The notes below the pieces were generated by a model, which saw only the letters and a program-made list of their open reading frames with translations, was not told the DNA's origin and did not search any database. This document shows, one piece after another, positions 21,501 through 32,950 of a stretch of 64,000 nucleotides of DNA. The translations under genes and the position numbers were made by a program. The stretch comes from Rutpela maculata (taxonomy: Eukaryota; Arthropoda; Insecta; Coleoptera; Cerambycidae). Every line of letters starts with the position of its first letter. Position 1 is the stretch's first letter. The stretch lies in NCBI GenBank assembly GCA_936432065.2, contig OW386287.2, positions 190,959,729 to 191,023,728 of the forward strand. Direction: 5' to 3'.

Positions 21501-24500
21501 ATTTTTGTGGATTGCTACCCCCTCAGCCCCTTCCTGTATCGGATTTGGGTGTGTTTTCTTGAAATACATGTGTATAGTTATTTTCCCATTGAAGATGGTT
21601 AATGCACAAACGATATTAAAAAAGTTGCAAAATAATATTTTATTTTTTGTGGATTGCTACCCCCTCAGCCCCTACCTATATCGGGTTTGGGTGTATTTTC
21701 TTGAAATATATGTGTATAGTTATTTTTTCATCGAAGATGGTTAATGCATAAACGATATTAAAAAAGTTACGAAATAATATTTTTAGTTTTTATGTATTGC
21801 TACCCCCTCAGCCCATACCTATATCAGATATTGTTCTGTTTTCTTGAAGTATAGATATATAGTTATTTGTCCACCGAATATGGTTAATGCACAAAGGCTA
21901 TTAAAAAAGTTACAAAATAATAGTTTTATTTTTGTGGATTGCTACCCCCTCAGCCCCTACCTGCATCGGATTTGGGTGTGTTTTCTTGAAATATATGTGT
22001 ATAGTTATTTTTCCATCGAAGATGGTTAATGCACAAACTATATTAAAAAAATTGCAAAATAATATTTTTAGTTTTTATGGATTGCTACCCCCTCAGCCCA
22101 TACCTATATCAGATATTGTTCTGTTTTCTTGAAGTATAGATATATAGTTATTTTTCCACCGAATATGGTCAATGCACAAACGCTATTAAAAAAGTTACAA
22201 AATAATAGTTTTGTTCTTGTGGATTGCTACCCCCTCAGCCCCTACCTATATCGGGTTTGGGTGTGTTTTCTTGAAATATATGTGTATAGTTATTTTTCCA
22301 TCGAAGATGGTTAATGCACAAACGATATTAAAAAAGTTACGAAATAATATTTTTAGTTTTTATGGATTGCTACCCCCTCAGCCCCTACCTATATCAGATA
22401 TTGTTCTATTTTCTTGAAGTATAGATATATAGTTATTTTTTGACCGAATATGGTTAATGCACAAACGATATTAAAAAAGTTGCAAAATAATATTTTATTT
22501 TTTGTGGATTGCTACCCCCTCAGCCCCTACCTATATCGGGTTTGGGTGTGTTTTCTTGAAATATATGTGTATAGTTATTTTTCTGTCGAAGATGGTTAAT
22601 GCACAAACGATATTAAAGAAGTTGCAAAATAATATTTTATTTTCTGTGGATTGCTACCCCCTCAGCCCCTACCTATATAGGATTTAGGTGTGTTTTCCTG
22701 AAACATATGTGTATAGTTATTTTTTCACCGAATATGGTTAATGCACAAACCGTATTAAAAAAGTTATGAAATAATATTTTAGTTTTTGTGGATTGCTACC
22801 CCCTCAGCCCCTACCTATATCAGATACTGTTCTGTTTTCTTGAAGTATAGATATATAGTTATTTTTCCACCGAATATGGTTAATGCACAAACGCTGTTAA
22901 AAAAGTTACAAAATAATAGTTTAATTTTGTGGATTGCTACCCCCTCAGCCCCTACCTGCGTCAGATTTGGGTGTGTTTTCTTGAAATATATGTGTATAGT
23001 TATTTTTCCATCGAATGCACAAACGACATTAAAAAAGTTGCAAAATAATATTTTATTTTCTGTGGATTGCTACCCCCTCAGCCCCTACCTATATCGGATT
23101 TAGGTGTGTTTTCTTGAAATATATGTGTATAGTTATTTTTTCACCGAATATGGTTAATGTACAAACCATATTAAAAATGTTACAAAATAATATTTTAGTT
23201 TTTGAGGATTGCTACCCCTCAGCCCCTACCTATATCAGATATTGTTCTGTTTTCTTGAAGTATAGATATATAGTTATTTTTCTACCGAATATGGTTAATG
23301 CACAAACGCTATTAAAAAAGTTACAAAATAATAGTTTTATTTTTGTGGATTGCTACCCCCTCAGCCCCTACCTATATCAGATATTGTTCTGTTTTCTTGA
23401 AGTATAGATATATAGTTATTTTTCCATCGAAGATGGTTAATGCACAAACGCTATTAAAGAAGTTACAAAATAATAGTTTCATTTTTGTGGATTGCTACCC
23501 CCTCAGCCCCTACCTATATCAGATTTTAATGTGTTTTCTTGAAATATATGTGTATAGTTATTTTTCCATCGAAGATGGTTAATGCACAAACGATATTAAA
23601 AAAGTTGCAAAATAATATTTTACTTTTTGTGGATTGCTACCCCCTCAGCCCCTACCTATATCGGATTTGGGTGTGTTTTCTTGAAATGTATGTGTATAGT
23701 TATTTTTACATCGAAGATGGTTAATGCACAAACGATATTTAAAAAGTTGCAAAATAATATTTTATTTTATGTGGATTGCTACCCCCTCAGCCCCTATCTA
23801 TATCAGATTTAGGTGTGTTTTCTTGAAATATATGTGTATAGTTATTTTTTCACCGAATATGGTTAATGCACAAACCATATTAAAAAAGTTACGAAATAAT
23901 ATTTTTCCATTTTAGTTTTTGTGGATTGCTACCCCCTCAGCCCCTACCTATATCAGTTATTGTTCTGTTTTCTTGAAGTATAGATATATAGTTATTTTTC
24001 CACCGAATATGGTTAATGCACAAACGCTATTAAAAAAGTTACAAAATAATAGTTTTATTTTTGTGGATTGCTACCCCCTCAGCCCCTTCCTGTATCGGAT
24101 TTGGGTGTGTTTTCTTGAAATACATGTGTATAGTTATTTTCCCATTGAAGATGGTTAATGCACAAACGATATTAAAAAAGTTGCAAAATAATATTTTATT
24201 TTTTGTGGATTGCTACCCCCTCAGCCCCTACCTATATCGGGTTTGGGTGTATTTTCTTGAAATATATGTGTATAGTTATTTTTTCATCGAAGATGGTTAA
24301 TGCATAAACGATATTAAAAAAGTTACGAAATAATATTTTTAGTTTTTATGTATTGCTACCCCCTCAGCCCATACCTATATCAGATATTGTTCTGTTTTCT
24401 TGAAGTATAGATATATAGTTATTTGTCCACCGAATATGGTTAATGCACAAAGGCTATTAAAAAAGTTACAAAATAATAGTTTTATTTTTGTGGATTGCTA

Positions 24501-25860
24501 CCCCCTCAGCCCCTACCTGCATCGGATTTGGGTGTGTTTTCTTGAAATATATGTGTATAGTTATTTTTCCATCGAAGATGGTTAATGCACAAACTATATT
24601 AAAAAAATTGCAAAATAATATTTTTAGTTTTTATGGATTGCTACCCCCTCAGCCCATACCTATATCAGATATTGTTCTGTTTTCTTGAAGTATAGATATA
24701 TAGTTATTTTTCCACCGAATATGGTCAATGCACAAACGCTATTAAAAAAGTTACAAAATAATAGTTTTGTTCTTGTGGATTGCTACCCCCTCAGCCCCTA
24801 CCTATATCGGGTTTGGGTGTGTTTTCTTGAAATATATGTGTATAGTTATTTTTCCATCGAAGATGGTTAATGCACAAACGATATTAAAAAAGTTACGAAA
24901 TAATATTTTTAGTTTTTATGGATTGCTACCCCCTCAGCCCCTACCTATATCAGATATTGTTCTATTTTCTTGAAGTATAGATATATAGTTATTTTTTGAC
25001 CGAATATGGTTAATGCACAAACGATATTAAAAAAGTTGCAAAATAATATTTTACTTTTTGTGGATTGCTACCCCCTCAGCCCCTACCTATATCGGATTTG
25101 GGTGTGTTTTCTTGAAATATATGTGTATAGTTATTTTTCCATCGAAAATGGTTAATGCACAAACGATATTAAGAAAGTTGCAAAATAATATTTAGCTTTT
25201 TGTGGATTGCTACCCCCTCAGCCCCTACCTATATCGGATTTGGGTGTGTTTTCTTGAAATATATGTGTATAGTTATTTTTCCATCGAAGATGGTTAATGC
25301 ACAAGCGATATTAAAAAAGTTGCAAAATAATATTTTATTTTCTGTAGATTGCTACCCCCTCAGCCCCTACTTATATCGGATTTAGGTGTGTTTTCTTGAA
25401 ATATATGTGTATAGTTATTTTTTCACCGAATATGGTTAATGCACAAACCATATTAAAAAAGTTACGAAATAATATTTTTCCATTTTAGTTTTTGTGGATT
25501 GACACCCTCACAGCCCCTACCGATATCAGATATTGTTCTGTTTTCTTGAAGTATAGATATATAGTTATTTTTCCATCGAATATGGTTAATGCACAAACGC
25601 TATTAAAAAAGTTACAAAACAATAGTTTTATTTTTGTGGATTGCTACCCCCGCAGCCCCTACCTATATCAGATATTGTTCTGTATTCTTGAAGTATAGAT
25701 ATATAGTTATTTTTCCACCGAATATGGTTAATGCACAAACGCTATTAAAAAAGTTACAAAATAATAGTTTTATTTTTGTGGATTGCTACCCCCTCAGCCC
25801 CTACCAATATCGTATTTTGTTCTATTTTCTTGCAAGATATGTATAAATCTATTTTTCCAC
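18585..25860 (+). repeat. Right tandem array of ~142-bp monomers
   Basis: About fifty head-to-tail monomers of the same family as the left array, here read on the plus strand with the core CTACCCCCTCAGCCCCTACC. The first monomers after the gene (about 18600-18780) are diverged, and the outer end fades into the terminus at about 25855. Its outermost ~2 kb and innermost ~0.5 kb are colinear with the left array, while the middle is not. There is no array-wide reading frame. Confidence 0.9.
19895..25006 (+). repeat. Right-array 2556-bp direct duplication (18 monomers)
   Basis: The block about 19895-22450 recurs at about 22451-25006 with a constant offset of 2556 bp, equal to 18 monomers. Even private features are shared, such as a monomer lacking the ATGGTTA part near 20455 and 23011. 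Very few base differences are visible between the two blocks, so the duplication is young. The left arm shows no trace of it. Confidence 0.85.
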
Positions 25861-25934
25861 TGAAAATAATTTATTTAACGCAAAAGAAAAAAAATATGGA
25901 GGATTGCCAAAAAGATTGCTATCTTCACTCCGCC

Positions 25935-25943
25935 GGTTTTTGG
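25935..25943. repeat. Right 9-bp target-site duplication of the giant MULE
   Basis: GGTTTTTGG immediately follows the terminus ...CACTCCGCC and matches 1389-1397 exactly. Confidence 0.85.
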
Positions 25944-26660
25944 AACAGTATTGCGGTTACCCATAGGGGGTTTTGGAACCAAATACGAATTTCAACGCTG
26001 ATTTATTATGATTTTTAGTGGGTTTAGAAATACAAAAATTGCGTAGATCGATTCCTTTAACAACTCTTATGCAAGTCCAGCCATAAATCGATTTATTTTA
26101 AAAAATGCACTCAGGGGATTTTGGAAATAGACGCATTTGTACTCCACTATGTGGAAATAATTGTGTTAGAAACTTTAATAACATAATATTTGAAATCACC
26201 TACCCCAGAAACCTATAAAACGATATGCCACATCGGTAGTGGGGGTGGTAGTGGATGAAGTTAAAAAAAAAATTGCGGCCTTTGATTCTTGTACACACAC
26301 ACACACACACACTAAATCACAATTTTATTTTTAATAATGGGATGGGGGTGGATAATGCCAAAAAATTTTCTTCTTTTATATATACTAAATATCAATTTTA
26401 TGGACTCTTGCTTCATTTACCTATTTACCCCCCATTTATCTTAATTTATCCTCTAACCCTTTAATGGAATAAGATCAAAATATAATTTAGTTCCAGACCT
26501 CGTTAAAATACATAAGTGTACCAAATTTCAATCAATATCTTTCAATATCTTAAACGGTTCCAAAGAAATCGTGCACAAAAAAACTTACAGACAGACATAC
26601 ATTTTTTTGCTCAAATTTAAAATCTCGACATTTCATGACATTCTATAGCCCAGTCATTTT
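25944..26660. repeat. Right flank with a dispersed repeat and an (AC)n microsatellite
   Basis: No gene is seen. A short (AC)n run lies at 26293-26312. The segment about 26470-26650 is the reverse complement of a related sequence at about 55510-55690: both contain the block GAAATTTGGTACA-TATGT, a TCTGGAACTA block, a GTCTGTCTGT-type block and TCATGAAATGTCGAGATTTT. It is an unclassified interspersed repeat. Confidence 0.55.
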
Positions 26661-26664
26661 ATAC

Positions 26665-28105
26665 ATGAACCTCTAAAAAAAATACAACATAAGATTTTCC
26701 AATGGGATTCTCTTTATTTTATCGTCACAAATAATTTCTCAAAAGTCCATAAAGTCAAATGGACGGCTACAATAGTTACAGCAGGTCAAATGTCAAGAAA
26801 ATCGTTTTTTTTCAAATATCTCGTAAATCATCGGTTTTACATTAATTTTGGTTATTATAAAATTTGTTCGTGAGATAAATCTGCATAAAAAAGTCCTATA
26901 CAAAATTTATGTAGAACCAATAGTTTTTGAGATTATTGAGAAAATTCGGACATTGTGCTGCATTCCTTTCCCCACCACCTTTGAGGTAGAATGCAAGGCG
27001 CTTTTTTTTAACATGGTGTCCCCTATAGGCCTAATCCATGGGTTACAAGTTATATTATAATTTTGTTATTATGGTTCGTCTTTGCTGACTTCTTCTTCGT
27101 CTCCACTTCTTCAATATTTTCATCTTCGTCAACAACCATCTCAACGGAAAATAACAAAATGAGTTCATCTTCATCGTTGAACTCAGATTTAACAGTTGTA
27201 TCCTCGGAGATCGTATTGAGACACGACTGGCCCCGACAAGAGCCACACACTACGGAACATGGCAATCCTATTTTTCTGCATCCACAATTGGTACCACAAC
27301 CTTTTGTGCAATTGCAGAAAATAGAAGTTCATCTGGTGTAGGAGGAATCAGAGTAGTTTTTGGCTCTAATAAATTACTGTTTAAAGTCCAACCCCATTGC
27401 TGAGAGTCTAAATCTTTTCCCAGCCAAGTTTGAACCTGGTAATATACCCTGAATAGATGTTGTTAATTAGCTGCTGCTGTGGGTGGAAGTGACGATAATT
27501 GCACAGGCTTATTTATTAGCAAATTTTTCGAACAGTTTTCTATTTTGAATGCCGCCAATGCTTCCTGTATATCTGGTCTTTTTTGTAATGTTTTAAATGC
27601 ATCTAATTTTCATTTTCGAAATAAAGCAATGGAATGTTAGAAAGCTACTACTAAAAGCCCTTACTATTATTATTATGAAGAAGTGTCCATTTTAAGGACA
27701 TCTCAGACAGAAATTATGAGGGTATATGTGCATAAACGATGTTCCTCTGTATTCATAAGTCTTGTTATCTATATACAACACTACGTATATAATAGTGGCA
27801 TATGCATTTTGCTCCGAAGTTTCTCAGACCAATATCTCGAAAACTATTTGTTCTACGTAAATTTTGTATACAAACTTTTTTATGCATATTTATCTCACGA
27901 ACAAATTCTATAATAGCCAAAATTAACGTAAAACCGATGATTTACGAGATATTTGAGAAAAACCGATTTTCTTGACATCTGACCTGCTGTAACTATTGTA
28001 CCCGTCCAGTTGGCTTTATGGACTTTTGAGAAATTATTTGTGACGCCAAAATAAAGAGAATCCCGTTGGAAAATCTTAAATTCGCATTTTTAGGGTAATC
28101 AAAAT
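26665..28105. mobile_element. Long-TIR DNA transposon carrying a cysteine-rich protein remnant
   Basis: Inverted repeats of at least 250 bp pair about 26690-26950 with about 27815-28085; shared blocks include AAGATTTTCCAA-GGGATTCTC, CAAATAATTTCTCAAAAGTC and ATCGGTTTTAC. Exact ends and target duplication could not be fixed. The interior holds a broken minus-strand gene. Confidence 0.65.
27050..27480 (-). pseudogene. Remnant of a cysteine-rich transposon-encoded protein
   Basis: Read on the minus strand in changing frames, the segment gives a QQWGW-like stretch, then TPDELLFSAIAQ, then a cysteine-rich end with CSVVCGSCRGQSCLN and an acidic tail. The same order (WGW, P-rich, then Cys-rich) occurs in the gene at 35862-36418. 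Stops and frame changes show that it is inactive. The family is seen repeatedly in arthropod genomes as an uncharacterised protein; I do not know its biochemical role. Confidence 0.55.
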
Positions 28106-28264
28106 CCCCATGTTACACGACGGAGGAATTTTCAGTATAAATTCAGGTTTAATGTGTTGTTTGTGAATAGACAATATATTGTGTTACCAATTGAAATTTG
28201 AATGGACCAAGATATAGGGGATTTTAAGAACCGTCGTAACAAACTTTTTAGATAATTTACATAT
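28106..28264. other. Short unassigned stretch
   Basis: AT-rich sequence between two mobile elements with no open frame or repeat structure I can support. Confidence 0.4.
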
Positions 28265-28452
28265 TAATCAATAGTAGTAGTAGTAGTTTATTAGTTCCTT
28301 TATACCATAGGTGTAGAACATATCAAAATGTATAAATGTAGTGTAAAATATAAATTGTAACATACAGTAGAATGTATAACACATAACAAAGAGAAATTAA
28401 AAATTTAAAAAAAAAACATTTCAGTACAAGTATTAAAATCAACAAAACAAGA

Positions 28453-29832
28453 ATATACCGGGTGACACAGGAGATATGTAACACCCCGTAGCATGTTTAT
28501 TTAAAAAGATATTATTTTGAAATTTGGTAGACTTATATAATGCATGATTGTCCTTTTTTTGGTACAAACAAGAAATTTTTTCCACTTCCGGTTTCACCGG
28601 AAGTGACATCCACTTCGTTATTTTAAATGGCACCCTGTATATATTTTTTTCCTATCTGATTCTACTTAAATTTCTCTTTTCAACTATGTATACCAAGATA
28701 ACATTCGTTTTTAAAATGGCTGCTGAAAACCATTTTATTGTACTAAGTCAAGTTGGCTATGGAATGAAGTGTGGCGGTAATTAATGCTTAATGTACTGCG
28801 ATACCAAAAGAACCATGGTACACAATTTTGTGTTTCATATTTGTTTTGTTCTAATTAGTAGCCGAAGAGACTTTGTACAATTTTTATATTAAAGAAAAAT
28901 CTCTAGACTAAATCCACGAAATCACAAAAACTAAGATAGAAACACTAATTTTAAATTTTATCCATTTGTAAAATGTTTATTCATATTTCACTTTTACCAA
29001 TTAGATGGCCCCGAGGTGTCCGGATTTTACGCCACTTGATTTTTTCATATGGGGTCATATCAAGGAAATGGTTTATAAAACTCCACTGCAAAATAGGGAA
29101 GACTTAAAAATGAGAGTTAGGTTAGCAATAAATTAGTTTACTGAATTGCAGTTAGAAAATGTGCTTAGAGGTACTGGTTACAAGAATTTGACGCTGCAGG
29201 GAAAATAATGGCCAGCATTTTGAGATTCTTCGAAAACAATTTTATTTAAAAGCAAGCAAAATCAGACATAACAATGAATTGTATTGGGTAAAAGTGAAAG
29301 ATGAATAAATATTTTACAAATGGGTCAAATTTAAAATTAGTGTTTCTATCTTAGTTTTTATGATTTCGGGGATTTAGTCTAGAGATTTTTATTTAATATA
29401 AAAATTCTACAAAGTCTCTTCGGCTACTGATTAGAACAAAACAAATATGAAACACAAAATTTTGGACCACGGTTCTTTTGATATCGCAGCACATTAAGCA
29501 TTAATTACCGCCACATTTCATTTCATAGCAAACTTGACTTAGTGCAATAAAATGGTTTTCAGCAGCCATTTTAAAAACGAATGTCATCTTGGTATACATA
29601 TTTGAAAAGAGAAATTTAAGTAGAATCAGATAGGAAAAAAATATATACAGGGTGCCATTTAAAATAACGAAGTAGATGTCACTTCCGGTGAAACCGGAAG
29701 TGGAAAAAATTTCTTGTTTGTATCAAAAAAAGGACAATCACGTATTATATAAGTCTACCAAATTTCAAAATAATACCTTTTTAAATAAACATGCTACGGG
29801 GTGTTACATATCTCCTGTGTCACCCGGTATAT
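28453..29832. mobile_element. Long-TIR Tc1/mariner-type element
   Basis: Arms of about 490 bp pair 28453-28945 with 29335-29832. Ends read ATATACCGGGTGACACAGGA. The interior retains a transposase C-terminal fragment on the plus strand. The TA at the very ends fits a TA target, but the surrounding AT repeats make the exact border uncertain. Confidence 0.7.
29005..29211 (+). pseudogene. Mariner-type transposase C-terminal fragment
   Basis: Translation from 29005 reads CPDFTPLDFFIWGHIKEMVY, matching the well-known end of the catalytic domain in insect mariner-like transposases (SPDLTPLDFFLWG type, last Asp included). It is followed by TPLQNREDLK and an in-frame stop. The N-terminal half is missing. 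A matching N-terminal half of the same broad family is found at 52807-53193, in a different element. Confidence 0.7.
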
Positions 29833-29991
29833 GAGACACCTGTTCCTATACAAAGTTTTTTAGATTGAATTTATACTAGTGTCAGCAAAAAAAATGTCCA
29901 TGTTGTAATACGCTTTATCAAGCAGATAGTCTTTTAATTTGTGTTTGAATTGTCTCTTGGGAAGTTTTCTCAAGGTTAAAGGTAATTTATT

Positions 29992-30780
29992 CTAAATTCT
30001 TATAATACTATGATGGACGTTTCTTTGAATGTACGAGTATTTTGTTGCATTTGTGTGGAGGTTACCTTTACTTCTGGTACTGTAACAGTGATCTACATTT
30101 ACAAAAAGCGTACTGTTTTCTATAATAAAAATGGCAGCTTCATATATACATAAGGATATTACAGTAAATATTTTGTAATCAATAAATAAATTTTTACAAC
30201 TGTTTCTTGGCTTAAAATTAAAGATGTTCCTTAGGCATCGTTTCTGTAAAATTAATATTCTCTGAATATCTACGGAATTACCCCAGAAAATTATCCCATA
30301 TCTAATTTTAGATTGAATATATGCATGGTAGGCAATTAATTCTGTATTTACACCCACACTGTCAGACAATATCTTTAATGCATAACTATAACGTGATATC
30401 CCATTCGCTATATTATTTACTTGCTTTTTCCAGTCGAGCCTGGAGTCCATTTCTATTCCTAGGAATGAGACATTCGAGGTTGATGTTAGCTCTTTGTCTT
30501 GATAATTCAGCTTAAACTCTAGATTCTCACGATTACTGAAACTAATAATCTGAGTTTTCTCTACGTTTAATAATAAATTATTTGTTGAAAACCACCCATT
30601 TAGTTTGTCTATTGCTTCAATAAATTTCACTTTGCAGACCTCAGCACTTTCTTCACTTAAGATTACCGAGGTGTCATCAGCATTACTATTACTATGTTGT
30701 GCTCAGATACATTATCTAGCTCATTTGTATATAATATATAGAATAGAGGACCTAAGATAGAGCCTTGCGGTACCTCTTTT
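29992..30780 (-). pseudogene. Non-LTR reverse transcriptase fragment
   Basis: A 212-codon open frame (29992-30630) gives the thumb and C-terminal part of a Jockey/CR1-like reverse transcriptase: WFSTNNLLLNVEKTQI, then FLGIEMDSRLDWKKQV, then SKIRYGIIFWGNS, ending in the Arg- and His-rich tail. Upstream, after a frameshift near 30690, the fragment continues with GVPQGS-like VPQGSILGPLFYILYTNEL. The catalytic box reads NADD instead of YADD. Frameshift, box change and 5' truncation show that it is dead. Confidence 0.75.
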
Positions 30781-31103
30781 TTACTTCTTTTTTTTTATGC
30801 TGGTACTGTCGTGAGCAAAAAAAATAGGACAACTATTTTTTTCTAATGTCAAGCTGTCTCTATTTGAATATGTAATGAGTAGCCGAAATAAAACAGTTAG
30901 CATTTTTATTTTATTTTTTACTGTAATGCTATAGTTATTGCTATAGCAAATGATGGATGATCAATGAGACAAGTTGCACTGCATTATAACATTAACAAAA
31001 ATTTGGTGTTTAACTTTTTAAAAAAGTAGAGAATAAACAGCACAATAAGTATAAATCCTGGATCAAGGGACAAAGGATATCCAACTTAACAAGAAACTAA
31101 CTA

Positions 31104-31607
31104 TTAATATTTCGTTATTGCACTATTTCTATTTATAACTTCTATAAGTCTGTTTGGCATAGAATTAAGTAACCTTATACAACAATCATCAGTAATAATA
31201 TTTTCCCATGCATTATTTATTATTTCCGGTAATTCTTGGGCATTCCGTGGTCTCACATTTAGTTTTTGGATACTTCTTACGAGTAGTCTCCATACGTCTT
31301 CCATGGGGTTAAGATCTGGATGACGACTGGGCCAGTTAAGAACATTAATGTTGTTATCTTGAAACCAGTTAGTTACGGTATGACAAGTACGAACTGAACA
31401 ATTATCTTGTTGAAATATGAATTCATTATTAGGAAATAATTGTGACACAGAAGGGAGCATAATATTGTCCAAAATTCTAAAATATGTTTGACTATTAAAT
31501 CGCTCCTCGATATGCCACAAAACATCAGGACCACGTGCTTGGATATCAAGCCCACATATCAACGGAAAATCTACCACTTTTGACATTGTTAAATATATAT
31601 TTCTCAT
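31104..31607 (-). pseudogene. Tc1 transposase, C-terminal part
   Basis: 167-codon frame with FIFQQDNCSVRTCH (second catalytic Asp) and WPSRHPDLNPMEDVWRLL (Glu). There are 34 residues between this Asp and Glu, so it is DD34E. The final segment has the usual Tc1 C-terminal helices (SMPNRLIEVINRN). Its start is cut by the retrotransposon at 31609. Confidence 0.8.
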
Positions 31608-31608
31608 C

Positions 31609-32414
31609 AGCTGATAGATAGAACATTAACATGGTTCAACAAATGGTGAATGAAACCAAATCCCCTGAAATCTCAATACATCATGTTTAACCATAAAGTA
31701 TCCCCAAACAGTCCAACAATGACTATCGACAATAACGCAATATATTGCCAACCCCCCAGTAAAATACCGTGGAGTCACAATAGACAATAAGCTTAATTTT
31801 AACAGACATGTAAAACTAATTAAGAAGAAATGCATTACAAGAAGCAGACATTTCCACATATAAAAACAAAGGAATCAACAAACAAACTGCTGCCCATATT
31901 TACAGTACAATCTGCTGACCAATATTAGAATATAGCCACCCACTATACCTTAACCCGAGAAGACCAGTCAGTAAAAACTTAGACCTAGCAGAAACTTCAA
32001 CATTGCGATCCATTACCAAAACCAGACACCCCAGAAATCCTCTTTATAACCCTCCCAACAATCTTCTCTACCAAATTACACAAATAACACCAATAAGCCA
32101 AAGATTACAATTCTTATCCACAAAATTCGCTAAAGAAGAAAGTAATATAGAAATCATCCAACCGCTCTGCAGAACAAGAGAACAAGGAATACCCGACGAA
32201 AGAAAATATCCAGAACTAACTCTTTGGGAACACATCACCACACTGAATGAACTACAATTAAACTTTCCTTTTTTTTTTCTTCACATAATACGAATACACT
32301 GTAATAGACAAAATGTGTATACAAATTACTTTATACTTTAATTGTAACAGGCTGAAGGACTTCGGTCAATGACCTTTTGGTGATGCCAATAAAGCACTTT
32401 TATTATTATTATTC
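31609..32414 (+). mobile_element. 5'-truncated non-LTR retrotransposon with (TTA)n tail, 6-bp target duplication
   Basis: CTCATC occurs directly before (31603-31608) and directly after (32415-32420) the insert. The insert ends in a GCCAATAAAGCAC block and a TTATTATTATT tail. Translation in changing frames gives KYRGVTIDNKLNFNRHVK, then an open frame 32003-32341 starting RSITKTRHPRNP, as in the C-terminus of Jockey-type reverse transcriptases. A related 3' end occurs at 46560-48330. Confidence 0.75.
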
Positions 32415-32950
32415 CTCATCGAATCGAGTATTCGGAGGTAGGTAAACACGAATACGACCGCTGTGTGTGATTGGAAAGTTTTTTCGTCTGTAAAAACTAC
32501 ATTGTTCCAAAAATTTACATCATGCACTAAAAATTCAAGCGCAAATCCTAGTCGAGCTTTTTTATGCTCAGCTTTAAGCAAGTATTTCTGTGCTGCTGGA
32601 TGACAGTGTAGCTCCAATTCTCTTACTCGCCGGCGACCAGTACTACTCGATTCAGGAAAATTCGTTTCTTCAGCAGCCTGAATAACTGAGTAAAATGGAT
32701 GTTCTACTAATGTATTTACCAATTACAGATCTTGTTGAGTTGATATCCTTCATCGCCCTGATCCAGGATTTCCACTAATCTTACTGTGTATTCTCCACTT
32801 TTTTAAAATGTTTTACACCGAATTTTTGTTAATATTATAACGCAGTGCAATTTGTCTCATTGACCATCCATCTTCTGCTTTAGCAATAACTCCAGCTTTA
32901 ACTAAATCGCTTATATGGGGCATATTGGTTTTTGCATACTTGCAATGAAT
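32366..32950 (-). pseudogene. Tc1 transposase, N-terminal part
   Basis: The minus strand gives the helix-turn-helix region (ISDLVKAGVIAKAEDGWSMR, then ALRYNINK) in a frame with a stop, then a long open part with GRRRVRELELHCHP, LLKAEHKKARLGFALEFL and the first catalytic Asp in NNVVFTDEKTF. Together with the piece at 31104-31607 this covers most of a Tc1 transposase. Stops near 32720 and 32815 and the insertion show that it is inactive. Confidence 0.7.

Larger units (their letters stand above)
1398..25934. mobile_element. Giant palindromic Mutator-like element (24.5 kb) with two head-to-head transposase genes
   Basis: Both ends are the same sequence in inverted orientation (GGCGGAGTGAAGATAGCAAT, then CTTTTTGGCAATCC), flanked by a perfect 9-bp duplication. 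The inverted repeat runs almost the whole length: left arm 1398-14552, right arm 14752-25934, spacer 14553-14751. From the spacer out to position 10482 on the left and its partner 18822 on the right I saw no indel (paired coordinates sum to 29304). Outside that, the left arm has a 1955-bp insertion and the two tandem arrays differ by whole monomers. Each arm carries a transposase gene and about fifty monomers. Known MULEs have 9-11 bp duplications and sometimes long TIRs; TIRs that hold the entire transposase gene and a satellite-like array are far outside the usual design. The near identity of the arms means either recent origin, gene conversion between arms, or partly an assembly effect; the distinct insertion, nonsense change and array rearrangements argue that both arms are real. 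Confidence 0.85.
14752..25934. repeat. Right terminal inverted repeat arm
   Basis: This is the inverted partner of the left arm, without the LTR-like insertion, 11183 bp long. It carries the intact transposase gene and the right monomer array. The outermost bases, read inward on the minus strand, match the left terminus base for base for about 40 bp, then differ by one T in a homopolymer. Confidence 0.85.
28265..30800 (-). mobile_element. Non-LTR retrotransposon (5'-truncated), interrupted by a mariner-type element
   Basis: The minus-strand reverse-transcriptase fragment at 29992-30780 is followed downstream by a 3' region (29833-29991, continuing 28284-28452) and a terminal short repeat, (ACT)n on the minus strand, at 28268-28283. 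The 3' region is split by the inverted-repeat element 28453-29832. Short 3' repeats instead of poly(A) occur in several insect non-LTR clades. At the 5' side it ends against the Tc1 element at 30802. Confidence 0.6.

Noticed and set aside
1398..25934. Palindrome as a pure assembly artefact
   Set aside because: Arm-specific features (LTR-like insertion, nonsense codon, other substitutions, different array duplications) and a perfect 9-bp duplication outside the two ends argue against a mirrored misassembly, although exact array lengths could still be wrong.
26848..27060. 70-codon frame in the left TIR of the 26.7-kb element
   Set aside because: It lies within the inverted repeat itself and the mirrored arm does not keep an equivalent frame.
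27063..27341. 92-codon plus-strand frame
   Set aside because: Antisense to the cysteine-rich protein remnant, whose minus-strand reading matches the homologous copy at 35862-36418.
28268..28283. Independent trinucleotide microsatellite
   Set aside because: It sits exactly at the 3' end of a minus-strand non-LTR element, so it is better read as the terminal repeat of that element.
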